From NCBI GenBank assembly GCA_902597895.1, contig CACJZM010000005.1:1-48191 (forward strand): a stretch of 48,191 nt of DNA, written 5' to 3'. The stretch's first letter is position 1; every line of letters starts with the position of its first letter. The notes below the pieces were generated by a model, which saw nothing but the letters and a program-made list of their open reading frames with translations, ran no database searches and was not told the DNA's origin. The position numbers and the translations under genes were made by a program. Source of the stretch: an uncultured Pelagibacteraceae bacterium (GTDB lineage Bacteria; Pseudomonadota; Alphaproteobacteria; Pelagibacterales; Pelagibacteraceae). Below are positions 1 to 7,803 of this stretch, piece by piece.

Positions 1-135
1 TATTATTTATCTAATTTTTATTTAAAAGATTATAATGAAGATGAAGAATTTGACCTTACATATAATGAAATTACAAATTTCCAAAAATTAACTTTAGTTG
101 TTAGAGAAGAGTTTTCTAACTTTAAGAAGGAATAA
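1..135 (+). CDS. C-terminal fragment of an unidentified protein
   Basis: An open frame enters from the left edge and reads 44 codons to a TAA at 133-135. The tail is acidic and aromatic in its first half and ends in a lysine-rich stretch (ending FSNFKKE). It has no motif I recognise. Its stop lies inside the end of the convergent fumC gene, overlapping by 14 bp, the same tight packing seen at other convergent junctions here. In many alphaproteobacteria sspB lies next to fumC, but the visible residues do not let me confirm that identity. Confidence 0.55.
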   Translation, partial: YYLSNFYLKDYNEDEEFDLTYNEITNFQKLTLVVREEFSNFKKE

Positions 136-1510
136 TCATTTTTTTTGGATTAACAATTAAATCATACATCTTTTCATTTACTAGACCGGAATTTAATGCT
201 TCTTTTTTTAATGTTGAATTATTTTTAAGAGCCTGTTTGGCAATTTTAGCTGCATTATCATAACCAATGTGAGGGGCTAAAGCAGTAACCATCATTAATG
301 AATTATCTAAATATTCTTTTATTTTTTTTTTGTCCGCTTTTAATCCTTTAATGCAATATAGTGCGAAATTTTTAGAACTATCAGAAAGTAAATCAATAGA
401 TTGAAGTATATTATGAGCAATAAGTGGTTTGAATACATTTAGTTCAAAATGACCATGAGACCCTGCCATAGTTATACCATTATGATTTCCAATTACCTTA
501 ACGCAAACCATTGTAACAGCCTCAGACTGAGTTGGATTTACTTTGCCTGGCATTATGGAGGACCCAGGCTCATTTGATGGTAAAATTAATTCTCCATATC
601 CCGCTCTTGGTCCAGATCCAAGAAATCTTATATCATTTGCTATTTTCATCAAACAAACAGCAAGAGTATTTAATGTTCCAGAAAAATTAACTATTTCATC
701 GTGTGCAGCTAAAGCAGCAAATTTATTTTTAGTTGGTTTAAATGGTAATTTAGTAATTTTTTTAATCTCTTTAATTATTTTTTTATCAAAATTTTTTCTA
801 CTATTTATTCCTGTTCCTACAGCCGTTCCACCTTGAGCTAAATTATAGATTTCGTTAAGTCCTTTTTTAATTCTTTCAATACAATCCTCTAATTGTGATT
901 GATAGCCTGAAAATTCTTGTCCAAGAGAAATTGGAGTCGCATCTTGAAGATGAGTTCTGCCGACTTTAATTATACTTTTAAATTTTTTTATTTTTCTTTT
1001 GATTTCACTGTTCAACAGAATAAGCGAAGGAAGTAATTTTTTTGTAGTTTCTATTCCTATAGCTATATGCATTGCAGTTGGAAAAACATCATTGGTTGAT
1101 TGGGATTTATTAACATGATCGTTCGGATGCACAGGCTTTTTTGAACCTTTTTTACCCTTAAGAATTTCTATTGCTCTATTAGCAATAACCTCGTTAACAT
1201 TCATATTTGTCTGGGTACCCGATCCTGTTTGCCATACTTTAAGAGGAAAATGATTAATCAATTTTCCATTTATAACCTCATTTGATGCTTTAATAATCGC
1301 ATTAGCGATTTTAACTGGTATTTGTTTATCTTTTCTATGAACAATTGCGGCGGATTTTTTAATTATCCCAATAGATTGAATTAAAATAGGTTTAACTAAA
1401 ATTTCACCAATATCAAAATATTTTTTTGATCTTTGTGTTGAAGCACCCCAATATTTATCATTTGGGACATCAATATATCCAATACTGTCAAATTCTTTTC
1501 TTTTTTTCAT
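122..1510 (-). CDS. fumC: Class II fumarate hydratase
   Basis: This is the iron-independent fumarase, which interconverts fumarate and L-malate in the TCA cycle in the cytosol. The 462-residue length is normal for FumC. Diagnostic segments are visible: TGSGTQTNMNVNE at about 95-107, HVNKSQSTND at 132-141, GRTHLQDATP around His187, and the fumarase/aspartase signature GSSIMPGKVNPTQ at 316-328, which carries the catalytic serine loop. The signature plus TGSGTQTN favours fumarase over aspartase or argininosuccinate lyase. It starts at ATG and stands alone on the minus strand, divergent from the MazG-like gene. Confidence 0.96.
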   Translation of the reverse strand: MKKRKEFDSIGYIDVPNDKYWGASTQRSKKYFDIGEILVKPILIQSIGIIKKSAAIVHRKDKQIPVKIANAIIKASNEVINGKLINHFPLKVWQTGSGTQTNMNVNEVIANRAIEILKGKKGSKKPVHPNDHVNKSQSTNDVFPTAMHIAIGIETTKKLLPSLILLNSEIKRKIKKFKSIIKVGRTHLQDATPISLGQEFSGYQSQLEDCIERIKKGLNEIYNLAQGGTAVGTGINSRKNFDKKIIKEIKKITKLPFKPTKNKFAALAAHDEIVNFSGTLNTLAVCLMKIANDIRFLGSGPRAGYGELILPSNEPGSSIMPGKVNPTQSEAVTMVCVKVIGNHNGITMAGSHGHFELNVFKPLIAHNILQSIDLLSDSSKNFALYCIKGLKADKKKIKEYLDNSLMMVTALAPHIGYDNAAKIAKQALKNNSTLKKEALNSGLVNEKMYDLIVNPKKMIIPS

Positions 1511-1597
1511 TATATAAAATAGGTTTATCGCTTTATCTGTTATACATTAAATATATAAAAAAAAAAGTAATCACATTTTTAATACTTGAGGAGTAAT

Positions 1598-1966
1598 ATG
1601 ACAAATTTTGAAAAAGTAGGGATCTTCATGAAAACTTTTGGACAGGAAGTTAAAAATAAAGCAGAACTTGGAAATAAAAAGCTAAATCAACTAAGAATAA
1701 GCTTAATTAATGAAGAATTAGATGAATTAAAAACTGCAATCAAAGATAATAATATTTTAGAAGTTGCGGATGCATTAACTGATATACTTTATGTAACATA
1801 TGGCGCTGGGCATTCTTTTGGAGTTGATTTAGATAAATGCTTTGATGAAGTACAAAAATCTAATATGAGCAAGTTAGGAGATGATGGCAAACCTATATAT
1901 AACGAAGCTGGAAAAGTTATGAAAGGACCAAACTATTTTAAACCAAATTTACGTAAATTTTTATAG
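1598..1966 (+). CDS. MazG-like all-alpha NTP pyrophosphohydrolase
   Basis: A 122-residue protein of the phosphoribosyl-ATP pyrophosphohydrolase/MazG superfamily. The helical metal-binding pattern is visible: EELDEL in the first half and EVADALTDILYVTYG in the second, giving the ExxE...D/ExxD acidic cluster that binds Mg-nucleotide. Likely roles are nucleotide house-cleaning or hydrolysis of a modified NTP; the substrate cannot be read from sequence. I chose ATG at 1598 because GAGGAG sits just upstream at 1588-1593; an upstream TTG at 1586 would place that site inside the gene. It is convergent with ygfZ, one base apart. Confidence 0.8.
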   Translation: MTNFEKVGIFMKTFGQEVKNKAELGNKKLNQLRISLINEELDELKTAIKDNNILEVADALTDILYVTYGAGHSFGVDLDKCFDEVQKSNMSKLGDDGKPIYNEAGKVMKGPNYFKPNLRKFL

Positions 1967-1967
1967 A

Positions 1968-2852
1968 TTATTTTATCCAATCAGGTTTAATTATTCTTAA
2001 AGTTGCACCTTCACATAAATATTCATTATCATTATCTAGATTAATTTCCTTAAATTTAATTAAAGCAAATGGAAACTTACCTTTAATAAGAATTTTTCCT
2101 ATTTCATTATCTTTATAATTAATAGTTTCATTTTTCAAAGTTCCATCAACAACCTTTATTGGCAATAGTCTTTTTGTAAGTTTATTTTTGAGTTTTATTC
2201 TTGCTGTATTTTCCTGACCTACATAACAACCTTTTTTGAAATCTATACCATTTAATTCTTCAAAATTACATTCAATACCAAATAATTGGTTTTTTAATCT
2301 TTCAGTATCCCTTTGAGCTATACCTATCTGATGACTTAAATTATAATATTCTTCAACATCTGATGAAATTAGATTTAATTTTTTTAGTGATAAATATAGT
2401 TTTTCAAGGTTAATTATTATTCTTGCTCCAAGTTGTTTATTTCTTGGATCTAAGATTACTGAATCTTCTCTGTATCTTATAGTAAATCCAGAAATTTCTT
2501 TAGCCCCATCAAATTCTAAAAATTTATTTATACTGATATTGGATACCACAAATTCATTGCTCAAGTTTAAGATTTCTACTTTAGATCTTAGCTTATATAA
2601 TTTTAATTGATTGTATAAATTTTCTATTTGTAATTTTTCACAATCTAAAAAATATCCATTTTTGTGTTTAATGATTAAAAAATCATAAAGATATTTACCT
2701 TGAGGTGTTAAGATCGACGCAAAGCAACTATTTGAGTCGTTAACCTTGTTTATATCATTTGTAATAATATTTTGTAAAAACTCCTTCGAGTCTTCACCTT
2801 GAATAAAAAGAATTCCCCTATCTTCTAATATATAAACTTTTTTATTATTCAT
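1968..2852 (-). CDS. ygfZ: YgfZ/GcvT-like folate-binding protein
   Basis: Members of this family bind tetrahydrofolate and help build or repair certain iron-sulfur enzymes. The family signature KGCYVGQE is present with its conserved cysteine at about residue 209, followed by the usual RIKLKNKLTKR basic stretch. The 294-residue length is typical. Glycine-cleavage T-protein lacks this cysteine motif, so the call is YgfZ rather than GcvT. It is divergent from the dihydroorotase gene across 43 bp that contain an inverted repeat. Confidence 0.88.
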   Translation of the reverse strand: MNNKKVYILEDRGILFIQGEDSKEFLQNIITNDINKVNDSNSCFASILTPQGKYLYDFLIIKHKNGYFLDCEKLQIENLYNQLKLYKLRSKVEILNLSNEFVVSNISINKFLEFDGAKEISGFTIRYREDSVILDPRNKQLGARIIINLEKLYLSLKKLNLISSDVEEYYNLSHQIGIAQRDTERLKNQLFGIECNFEELNGIDFKKGCYVGQENTARIKLKNKLTKRLLPIKVVDGTLKNETINYKDNEIGKILIKGKFPFALIKFKEINLDNDNEYLCEGATLRIIKPDWIK

Positions 2853-2873
2853 AATTGATTGATAATCAATTAT
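2851..2873. repeat. Inverted repeat between ygfZ and dihydroorotase
   Basis: Two perfect 10-bp arms (ATAATTGATT at 2851-2860 and its complement at 2864-2873) flank a 3-bp spacer. The left arm touches the ygfZ start codon. A TATAAT at 2876-2881 lies 15 bp after TTGATT (2855-2860), a possible promoter for the rightward gene. The repeat could be an operator, but AT-rich DNA makes such repeats by chance. Confidence 0.4.
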
Positions 2874-2895
2874 AATATAATAACTTTTCTACCAA

Positions 2896-4203
2896 ATGTT
2901 AGATCTAATAATAAAAAAAGGTAAATGTTTCATAGATGGAGAATTAAAAAACGTCGATGTTGCTGTAAAAGATGGAAAAATTCAAAAGATAGGTCAAATT
3001 TTGGATGAAGCTAAAGAAACAATTAATGCCGAAAGTCAGATTATATTACCTGGCTGTATAGATACTCAAACACATTTTAGAGAACCAGGTTCAACAGATA
3101 CTGAAGATCTTCATTCAGGAAGTAGAGCTGCAATAGCTGGTGGTATTACCAGTGTATTTGAAATGCCCAATACAAATCCACCAACCTCTAATATGAAAGA
3201 GTTTCAAAGAAAATTAGATCTTGCTAAGAATAGAATGTATTGTAATTATGCTTTTTATTTTGGAGCAACCGCAGATAATGCAGATGATTTAGCAAGTTTA
3301 AAAGGTTTGGAAGGTTGCTGTGGCATTAAACTTTTTGCAGGTTCTTCAACAGGCAATCTATTAGTAGCCGAGGAAGATGATATCGATAAGGTTTTTCAAA
3401 ATAGTTCTAAAGTTGTGGCTGTACACTCTGAAGATGAAGCAATTCTAAAAGTAAATAAAAAATTAATCAAAGAAGGAGACGTTCATACGCATCCAGTTTG
3501 GAGAAGTGTAGAGTGCGCAATGTCATCTACTAGGAGGATTGTTAGAATTGCAGAAAAGTATAATAAAAAAGCTCATGTTCTCCATATTACAACAAAAGAG
3601 GAAATTGATTTTTTATCACAACACAAAGGTAATATTACTTTTGAGATTACGCCTCAGCATTTAACGCTCTATGCTCCAGATTGTTATGACAAACTTGGTA
3701 CTTATGCTCAAATGAATCCACCTTTAAGGGATAAGTCTCACTATGAAAGATTATGGTATGGGGTAAGAAATAATTATAATGATACAATAGGATCTGATCA
3801 TGCTCCTCATCTAAAAGTTAACAAAGATAAAGTCTATCCAAATACTCCTTCGGGAATGCCTGGAGTACAAACTTTAATGCCTATAATGTTGAATCATGTG
3901 AATGATGGTAAATTAACATTAGATCAACTAATAAAATTTGTTTGTGAAAATCCAGTCAAAATTTTTGGTATTAAAAATAAAGGATTTGTTAGAGAAGGTT
4001 ATGATGCTGACTTTACAATTGTCGATATGAATAAAATAATTGAGATTAAAAATGAAAATATCGAGAGCAAATGTAAATGGTCTCCATTTGACGGTTTCAA
4101 ATTAAAAGGAACTCCTACCCATACCATTATTGCAGGTAAAATAAAAATGCAGGATGGAAAAATTCTTGGAGACCCTGAGGGCACACCTTTGCAATTTAGT
4201 TAA
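2896..4203 (+). CDS. pyrC: Dihydroorotase, Gln-variant family
   Basis: A cyclic amidohydrolase of 435 residues, most likely dihydroorotase, which closes carbamoyl-aspartate to dihydroorotate in pyrimidine synthesis. The metal site can be traced: the N-terminal motif reads IDTQTHFREPG (residues 55-65), the bridging lysine is in GIKLFAGSS (Lys145), ligands are His177 and His230, and the catalytic Asp301 is in GSDHAPH. The first His of the usual HxH is Gln58; I recall a DxQxHFREPG form in a dihydroorotase subfamily from Bacteroidetes and Proteobacteria. Allantoinase or another hydantoinase-like activity is less likely. It overlaps the SMR gene convergently by 8 bp. Confidence 0.83.
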   Translation: MLDLIIKKGKCFIDGELKNVDVAVKDGKIQKIGQILDEAKETINAESQIILPGCIDTQTHFREPGSTDTEDLHSGSRAAIAGGITSVFEMPNTNPPTSNMKEFQRKLDLAKNRMYCNYAFYFGATADNADDLASLKGLEGCCGIKLFAGSSTGNLLVAEEDDIDKVFQNSSKVVAVHSEDEAILKVNKKLIKEGDVHTHPVWRSVECAMSSTRRIVRIAEKYNKKAHVLHITTKEEIDFLSQHKGNITFEITPQHLTLYAPDCYDKLGTYAQMNPPLRDKSHYERLWYGVRNNYNDTIGSDHAPHLKVNKDKVYPNTPSGMPGVQTLMPIMLNHVNDGKLTLDQLIKFVCENPVKIFGIKNKGFVREGYDADFTIVDMNKIIEIKNENIESKCKWSPFDGFKLKGTPTHTIIAGKIKMQDGKILGDPEGTPLQFS

Positions 4204-4528
4204 GCTTAACAGCAAAACTGTTTACTAAAATTACTCCAATCACAATTAAAAATAATCCTAATATTGCCTGCCAAGCAAGAGTTTGTTTAAAAAATATATA
4301 GCCGAGTATAGCTATTGTAAAAATACCAAGTCCACTCCAAGTTGCATATACAATCGCAATTGGAAGTTTATTAACTACAAATGTTAAAAGATAGATTGCA
4401 CAAAGGTAGAATACAGATAGAGCAACTGTTGGTATTAGTTTTGAGAAGTTTTGTGACACTGGCAACAACATTGTTCCGGCAACCTCAAAAAAAATTGCAA
4501 CAATTAAAAAAATATAAGTTTTAACCAT
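4196..4528 (-). CDS. Small multidrug resistance (SMR) family transporter
   Basis: A 110-residue inner-membrane protein with four predicted helices, the size and layout of EmrE/SugE-type proton-coupled exporters that act as dimers. The essential membrane glutamate is present in FFEVAGTMLL (Glu15, equivalent to EmrE Glu14), and AIVYATWSGLGI matches the family's loop and helix 3. Family members export cationic compounds, guanidinium or polyamines; the substrate here is unknown. Its start lies 8 bp inside the end of prpE, so it is probably co-transcribed with it. Confidence 0.88.
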   Translation of the reverse strand: MVKTYIFLIVAIFFEVAGTMLLPVSQNFSKLIPTVALSVFYLCAIYLLTFVVNKLPIAIVYATWSGLGIFTIAILGYIFFKQTLAWQAILGLFLIVIGVILVNSFAVKLN

Positions 4529-6422
4529 TATTCAAAATTTTATGATTAACTAAATCTTCTTTAATTTCTGTCAGAATTTTAGGATCATCTATTGTTGGGG
4601 GGACTTTATACTCAACACCATCAGCAATTTTTCTAATAGTTCCACGTAAAATTTTTCCTGAGCGAGTTTTTGGCAATCTTTTTATAACAATAACTACTTT
4701 AAATGCAGCAACTGGTCCAATTTTGTCTCTAACCATTTGAACACATTCTTTGGATATTGTATCATTATCTTTTTCAACACCTGACTTTAGGACAACTAAT
4801 CCAATAGGTAGCTGACCCTTTAATTTATCAGCAATACCAAGAACCGCACATTCAGCAACGGATTGATGTTCAGATAATACTTCTTCAATTGCACCTGTGG
4901 ATAGTCTATGCCCAGCTACATTTATTATGTCATCTGTTCTGGACATTATCCAAATGTAGCCATCTTCATCAATATGACCCGCGTCATAAGTTTGATAATA
5001 ACCTTTATAATTCGACATATAGTTTTCCTCATATCTTTTATCAGCATTCCAGAGTGTAGGGAAAGTTCCAGGGGGCAATGGTAATTTAACAACTATATCT
5101 CCCATTTCATTTTCTTTTGCAATTGATTGGTCTGGATTGATAATTTTAACATCGTAACCAGGTACAGCTTTACAAGCTGAGCCATATTTAGTCTCCATCA
5201 TTTCTATACCAGTACAATTTGAACTAATTGCCCAACTTGTTTCAGTTTGCCACCAATGATCAATTACAGGAACCTTTAAAAGATTTTCAGCCCACTTAAT
5301 TGTATCTGGATCAGCTCTCTCACCTGCTAAAAAAAGTGATTTAAATGAACTTAAGTCATACTTTGAAAAGAATTTCCCTTCAGGATCCTCTTTTTTAATT
5401 GCCCTAAAAGCTGTTGGAGCTGTGAATAAAGATTTTACTTTATAATCTGAAATTATTTTCCAGAAAGCACCTGCGTCAGGAGTGCCTACTGGCTTTCCTT
5501 CAAAGAGAACAGTTGTACAACCTTTGAATAAAGGTGCGTAGACAATATATGAATGTCCAACAATCCAACCTATATCACTTGCTGACCACCATATATCATC
5601 TTGTTCAATATTATAAATATTCTTCATAGTCCATTTTAGAGCAACTATATGACCACCAATATCTCTTACTATTCCTTTTGGGATACCAGTTGTTCCAGAT
5701 GTATAAAGTATGTAAGCATATTCATTTGAACCCATTTCAACACAATCAATATCCTTTTGATTTGATAAAGCTTCATCCCAGCTTATCTCTAAAGGTGCAT
5801 TTAATTTTACTTCATTGTCTTTTCTTTGAAAAAAAATAACTTTATCAACATTATGTTTTGCTAATTTAAGAGCACCATCAACTAAAGGTTTATACTCTAC
5901 AGTTCTTCCAGGTTCGAAGCCACAGGAAGCAGTAATTAACAACTTTGCTTTACTATCATCTATTCTGCTTGCTAGTTCATTAGAAGCAAAACCTCCAAAA
6001 ACTACAGAGTGTACTGCTCCAATTCTTCCACATGCCAACATAGCAACCACTGCTTCTGGTATCATGGGCATATAAATTATTACTCTATCACCTTTTTTAA
6101 TACCTAGATTATCTAATGACCCCGCAAATTTTGAAACTTTTTCTTTCAATTCTAAATATGAAAATTTTTTTTTGTTTCCAGTTATTGGACTATCATAAAT
6201 TAAGGCAGTTTTATCACCTCTGCCATTGTCCACATGTAAATCTAAAGCATTATAACATGTGTTTGTTGTTCCATCTTCAAACCACTTGTAGAAAGGTGGA
6301 TTAGATTTATTTAATATTTTAGAAGGCTTTTTGAACCAGAAAATATCATTAGATATCTCTTGCCAAAATTTTTCAGGATTATTTATAGATTCCTTATAAA
6401 TTTCATCAAAATCAGACTTCAT
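4521..6422 (-). CDS. prpE: Propionyl-CoA (acyl-CoA) synthetase
   Basis: An AMP-forming acyl-CoA synthetase of 633 residues that activates a short-chain acid through an acyl-adenylate. The phosphate loop TSGTTGIPKG at 241-250 is followed by IVRDIGGH, and WWSASDIGWIVGHSYIVYAP and the C-terminal KTRSGKILRG (catalytic lysine) are present. The VRD after the loop and the overall length resemble PrpE (propionate) more than acetyl-CoA synthetase Acs. Acetate or another short acid remains possible. The SMR gene follows it with an 8-bp overlap, and it diverges from proteorhodopsin. Confidence 0.87.
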   Translation of the reverse strand: MKSDFDEIYKESINNPEKFWQEISNDIFWFKKPSKILNKSNPPFYKWFEDGTTNTCYNALDLHVDNGRGDKTALIYDSPITGNKKKFSYLELKEKVSKFAGSLDNLGIKKGDRVIIYMPMIPEAVVAMLACGRIGAVHSVVFGGFASNELASRIDDSKAKLLITASCGFEPGRTVEYKPLVDGALKLAKHNVDKVIFFQRKDNEVKLNAPLEISWDEALSNQKDIDCVEMGSNEYAYILYTSGTTGIPKGIVRDIGGHIVALKWTMKNIYNIEQDDIWWSASDIGWIVGHSYIVYAPLFKGCTTVLFEGKPVGTPDAGAFWKIISDYKVKSLFTAPTAFRAIKKEDPEGKFFSKYDLSSFKSLFLAGERADPDTIKWAENLLKVPVIDHWWQTETSWAISSNCTGIEMMETKYGSACKAVPGYDVKIINPDQSIAKENEMGDIVVKLPLPPGTFPTLWNADKRYEENYMSNYKGYYQTYDAGHIDEDGYIWIMSRTDDIINVAGHRLSTGAIEEVLSEHQSVAECAVLGIADKLKGQLPIGLVVLKSGVEKDNDTISKECVQMVRDKIGPVAAFKVVIVIKRLPKTRSGKILRGTIRKIADGVEYKVPPTIDDPKILTEIKEDLVNHKILNNG

Positions 6423-6634
6423 TAAACTTTTCCTAATGATTTGTTTTTTTTTAAAAATTAAGTTCTAAGTTGTATTTAATTTTAAAAACGTAATAAAATC
6501 AATACTTATTAAGGCAAAAAAAGCCTTCTATTAACTAAATTAATTTGTTAATTAGCACCATGCTTTGAATTCAGTAAAATGAATTCTTAGTTTAAATTTA
6601 AACTAAAAAAAAAACAACTGAGAGGGAGTTTTTT
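6423..6634. promoter_or_regulatory. Divergent prpE / proteorhodopsin control region
   Basis: This 212-bp spacer is the longest in the window and probably holds promoters for both flanking genes. From left to right I see a hairpin AAGGC-7-GCCTT at 6511-6527 without a T-run, two GAATTC sites 8 bp apart (6567-6572 and 6581-6586), a perfect 20-bp palindrome at 6587-6606, an A-run, and a Shine-Dalgarno-like GGGAG at 6624-6628, six bases before the proteorhodopsin ATG. I could not assign -35/-10 elements with confidence. Confidence 0.5.
6587..6606. repeat. Perfect 20-bp palindrome in proteorhodopsin leader
   Basis: The sequence TTAGTTTAAA and its exact complement form an uninterrupted 20-bp palindrome 28 bp before the proteorhodopsin start codon. 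It is followed by A residues, not T residues, on the gene's strand, so it is not an intrinsic terminator for it. It could be an operator or a leader-RNA structure; it is A/T-only apart from one G/C pair, and chance is a serious alternative. Confidence 0.45.
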
Positions 6635-7405
6635 ATGAAAAAACTTAAATTGTTTGCTCTTGCATCTTTAGCTCTATTGGGCTTTTCAGGTGCGGCAAAT
6701 GCGGAAACTGTCCTTCTGGCTTCAGATGATTTCGTTGGGATATCTTTTTGGGTAATCGCAATGGGAATGGCAGCAGCAACTGTATTCTTCTTTATGGAAA
6801 GAGGATCAGTAGCAGCGGGCTGGAAAACATCTGTAACAGTAGCAGGACTAGTAACTGGTGTAGCATTCGTACATTACATGTACATGAGAGATGTATGGGT
6901 AATGACTGGAGACTCGCCAACAGTATACAGATATATTGACTGGTTAATTACTGTTCCATTACAGATGGTAGAATTCTATTTAATTCTAGCAGCTGTAGGT
7001 AAAGCAAATTCTGGAATGTTCTGGAGATTGTTAATTGGATCATTAGTAATGTTAATCGGTGGATACTTAGGAGAAGCAGGTTACATCAATGCTATGCTTG
7101 GATTTATAGTAGGTATGGCTGGATGGATCTACATCTTATATGAAGTATTCTCAGGTGAAGCAGGTAAAGCTGCTGCTAAAAGTGGTAACAAGGCTCTTGT
7201 GACTGCATTTAGTGCAATGAGAATGATTGTAACAGTAGGTTGGGCAATTTACCCATTAGGTTATGTATTTGGTTACCTAACAGGTGGTGTAGATGCTAAT
7301 TCACTAAACGTGATTTACAACTTAGCAGACTTTATTAACAAGATCGCTTTTGGTCTTGTAATTTGGGCTGCAGCTGTTTCATCTGTTTCTAGAGCTAAAA
7401 GATAA
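6635..7405 (+). CDS. Proteorhodopsin, blue-tuned, light-driven proton pump
   Basis: A 256-residue retinal protein of the inner membrane with a cleavable-looking signal peptide (ending near AANA, residue 23) and seven helices. Key residues can be numbered by comparison with known proteorhodopsin: proton acceptor Asp102 in RYIDW (Asp97), donor Glu113 in VEFYLIL (Glu108), His80 (His75), and retinal Schiff-base Lys236 in INKIAFG (Lys231). The tuning position (Leu/Gln105) is Gln110, which predicts blue absorption as in open-ocean types. The D/E pair predicts an outward proton pump. It has a good ribosome site and its own terminator, so it is probably a strongly expressed single transcript. Confidence 0.97.
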   Translation: MKKLKLFALASLALLGFSGAANAETVLLASDDFVGISFWVIAMGMAAATVFFFMERGSVAAGWKTSVTVAGLVTGVAFVHYMYMRDVWVMTGDSPTVYRYIDWLITVPLQMVEFYLILAAVGKANSGMFWRLLIGSLVMLIGGYLGEAGYINAMLGFIVGMAGWIYILYEVFSGEAGKAAAKSGNKALVTAFSAMRMIVTVGWAIYPLGYVFGYLTGGVDANSLNVIYNLADFINKIAFGLVIWAAAVSSVSRAKR

Positions 7406-7423
7406 TTAGCTTAAAACTATTTA

Positions 7424-7464
7424 ATAGGGCAGGTATGTTTTGCATACTTGCCCTATTTTTTTTT
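7424..7464 (+). terminator. Intrinsic terminator after proteorhodopsin
   Basis: A 14-bp stem (7424-7437 with 7443-7456, one G-U pair) closes a 5-base loop and is followed by eight T residues. It lies 19 bp after the proteorhodopsin stop and separates it from the ferredoxin gene. Confidence 0.93.
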
Positions 7465-7482
7465 GTGCTTATATAATATTTA

Positions 7483-7803
7483 ATGGCAAAAATTACTTAC
7501 ATTGAACATAACGGTAAAAATCATACAATTGATGTAACAAATGGTTTAAGCGTTATGGAGGGAGCGGTTCAAAATAATATTCCTGGAATAGATGCTGATT
7601 GTGGAGGATCAATGGCATGTGCTACTTGCCATGTTTATGTCAAAGAAGAATGGTTTAATAAGTTACCAAAAAAAGAAGACGGAGAGGAAGATATGTTAGA
7701 TATGGCATTTGAACCAAAAAAAATTAGTAGACTGAGCTGTCAGATTTTAGTTTCTGATGAGTTAGATGGTTTAATAGTAAATCTTCCTGAAAAACAAGTT
7801 TAA
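7483..7803 (+). CDS. Adrenodoxin-type [2Fe-2S] ferredoxin
   Basis: A 106-residue soluble electron carrier. Cluster ligands are visible as Cys40, Cys46, Cys49 ([11 protein letters not shown]) and Cys86 (RLSCQI), the Cx5Cx2C...C spacing of the adrenodoxin/putidaredoxin/FdxB group. Its stop overlaps the reductase ATG by one base (TAATG), so the two are translationally coupled and the reductase is the obvious redox partner. It starts 19 bp after the proteorhodopsin terminator T-run, so it is either read through at low level or has a promoter within the short spacer. Confidence 0.93.
   Translation: MAKITYIEHNGKNHTIDVTNGLSVMEGAVQNNIPGIDADCGGSMACATCHVYVKEEWFNKLPKKEDGEEDMLDMAFEPKKISRLSCQILVSDELDGLIVNLPEKQV

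Noticed and set aside
543-836. 97-residue open frame on the plus strand
   Set aside because: Antisense to the fumarase signature region; no independent start signal or motif.
6511-6527. Hairpin AAGGC-7-GCCTT as a terminator
   Set aside because: The stem is only 5 bp and no T-run follows on either strand in a useful direction.
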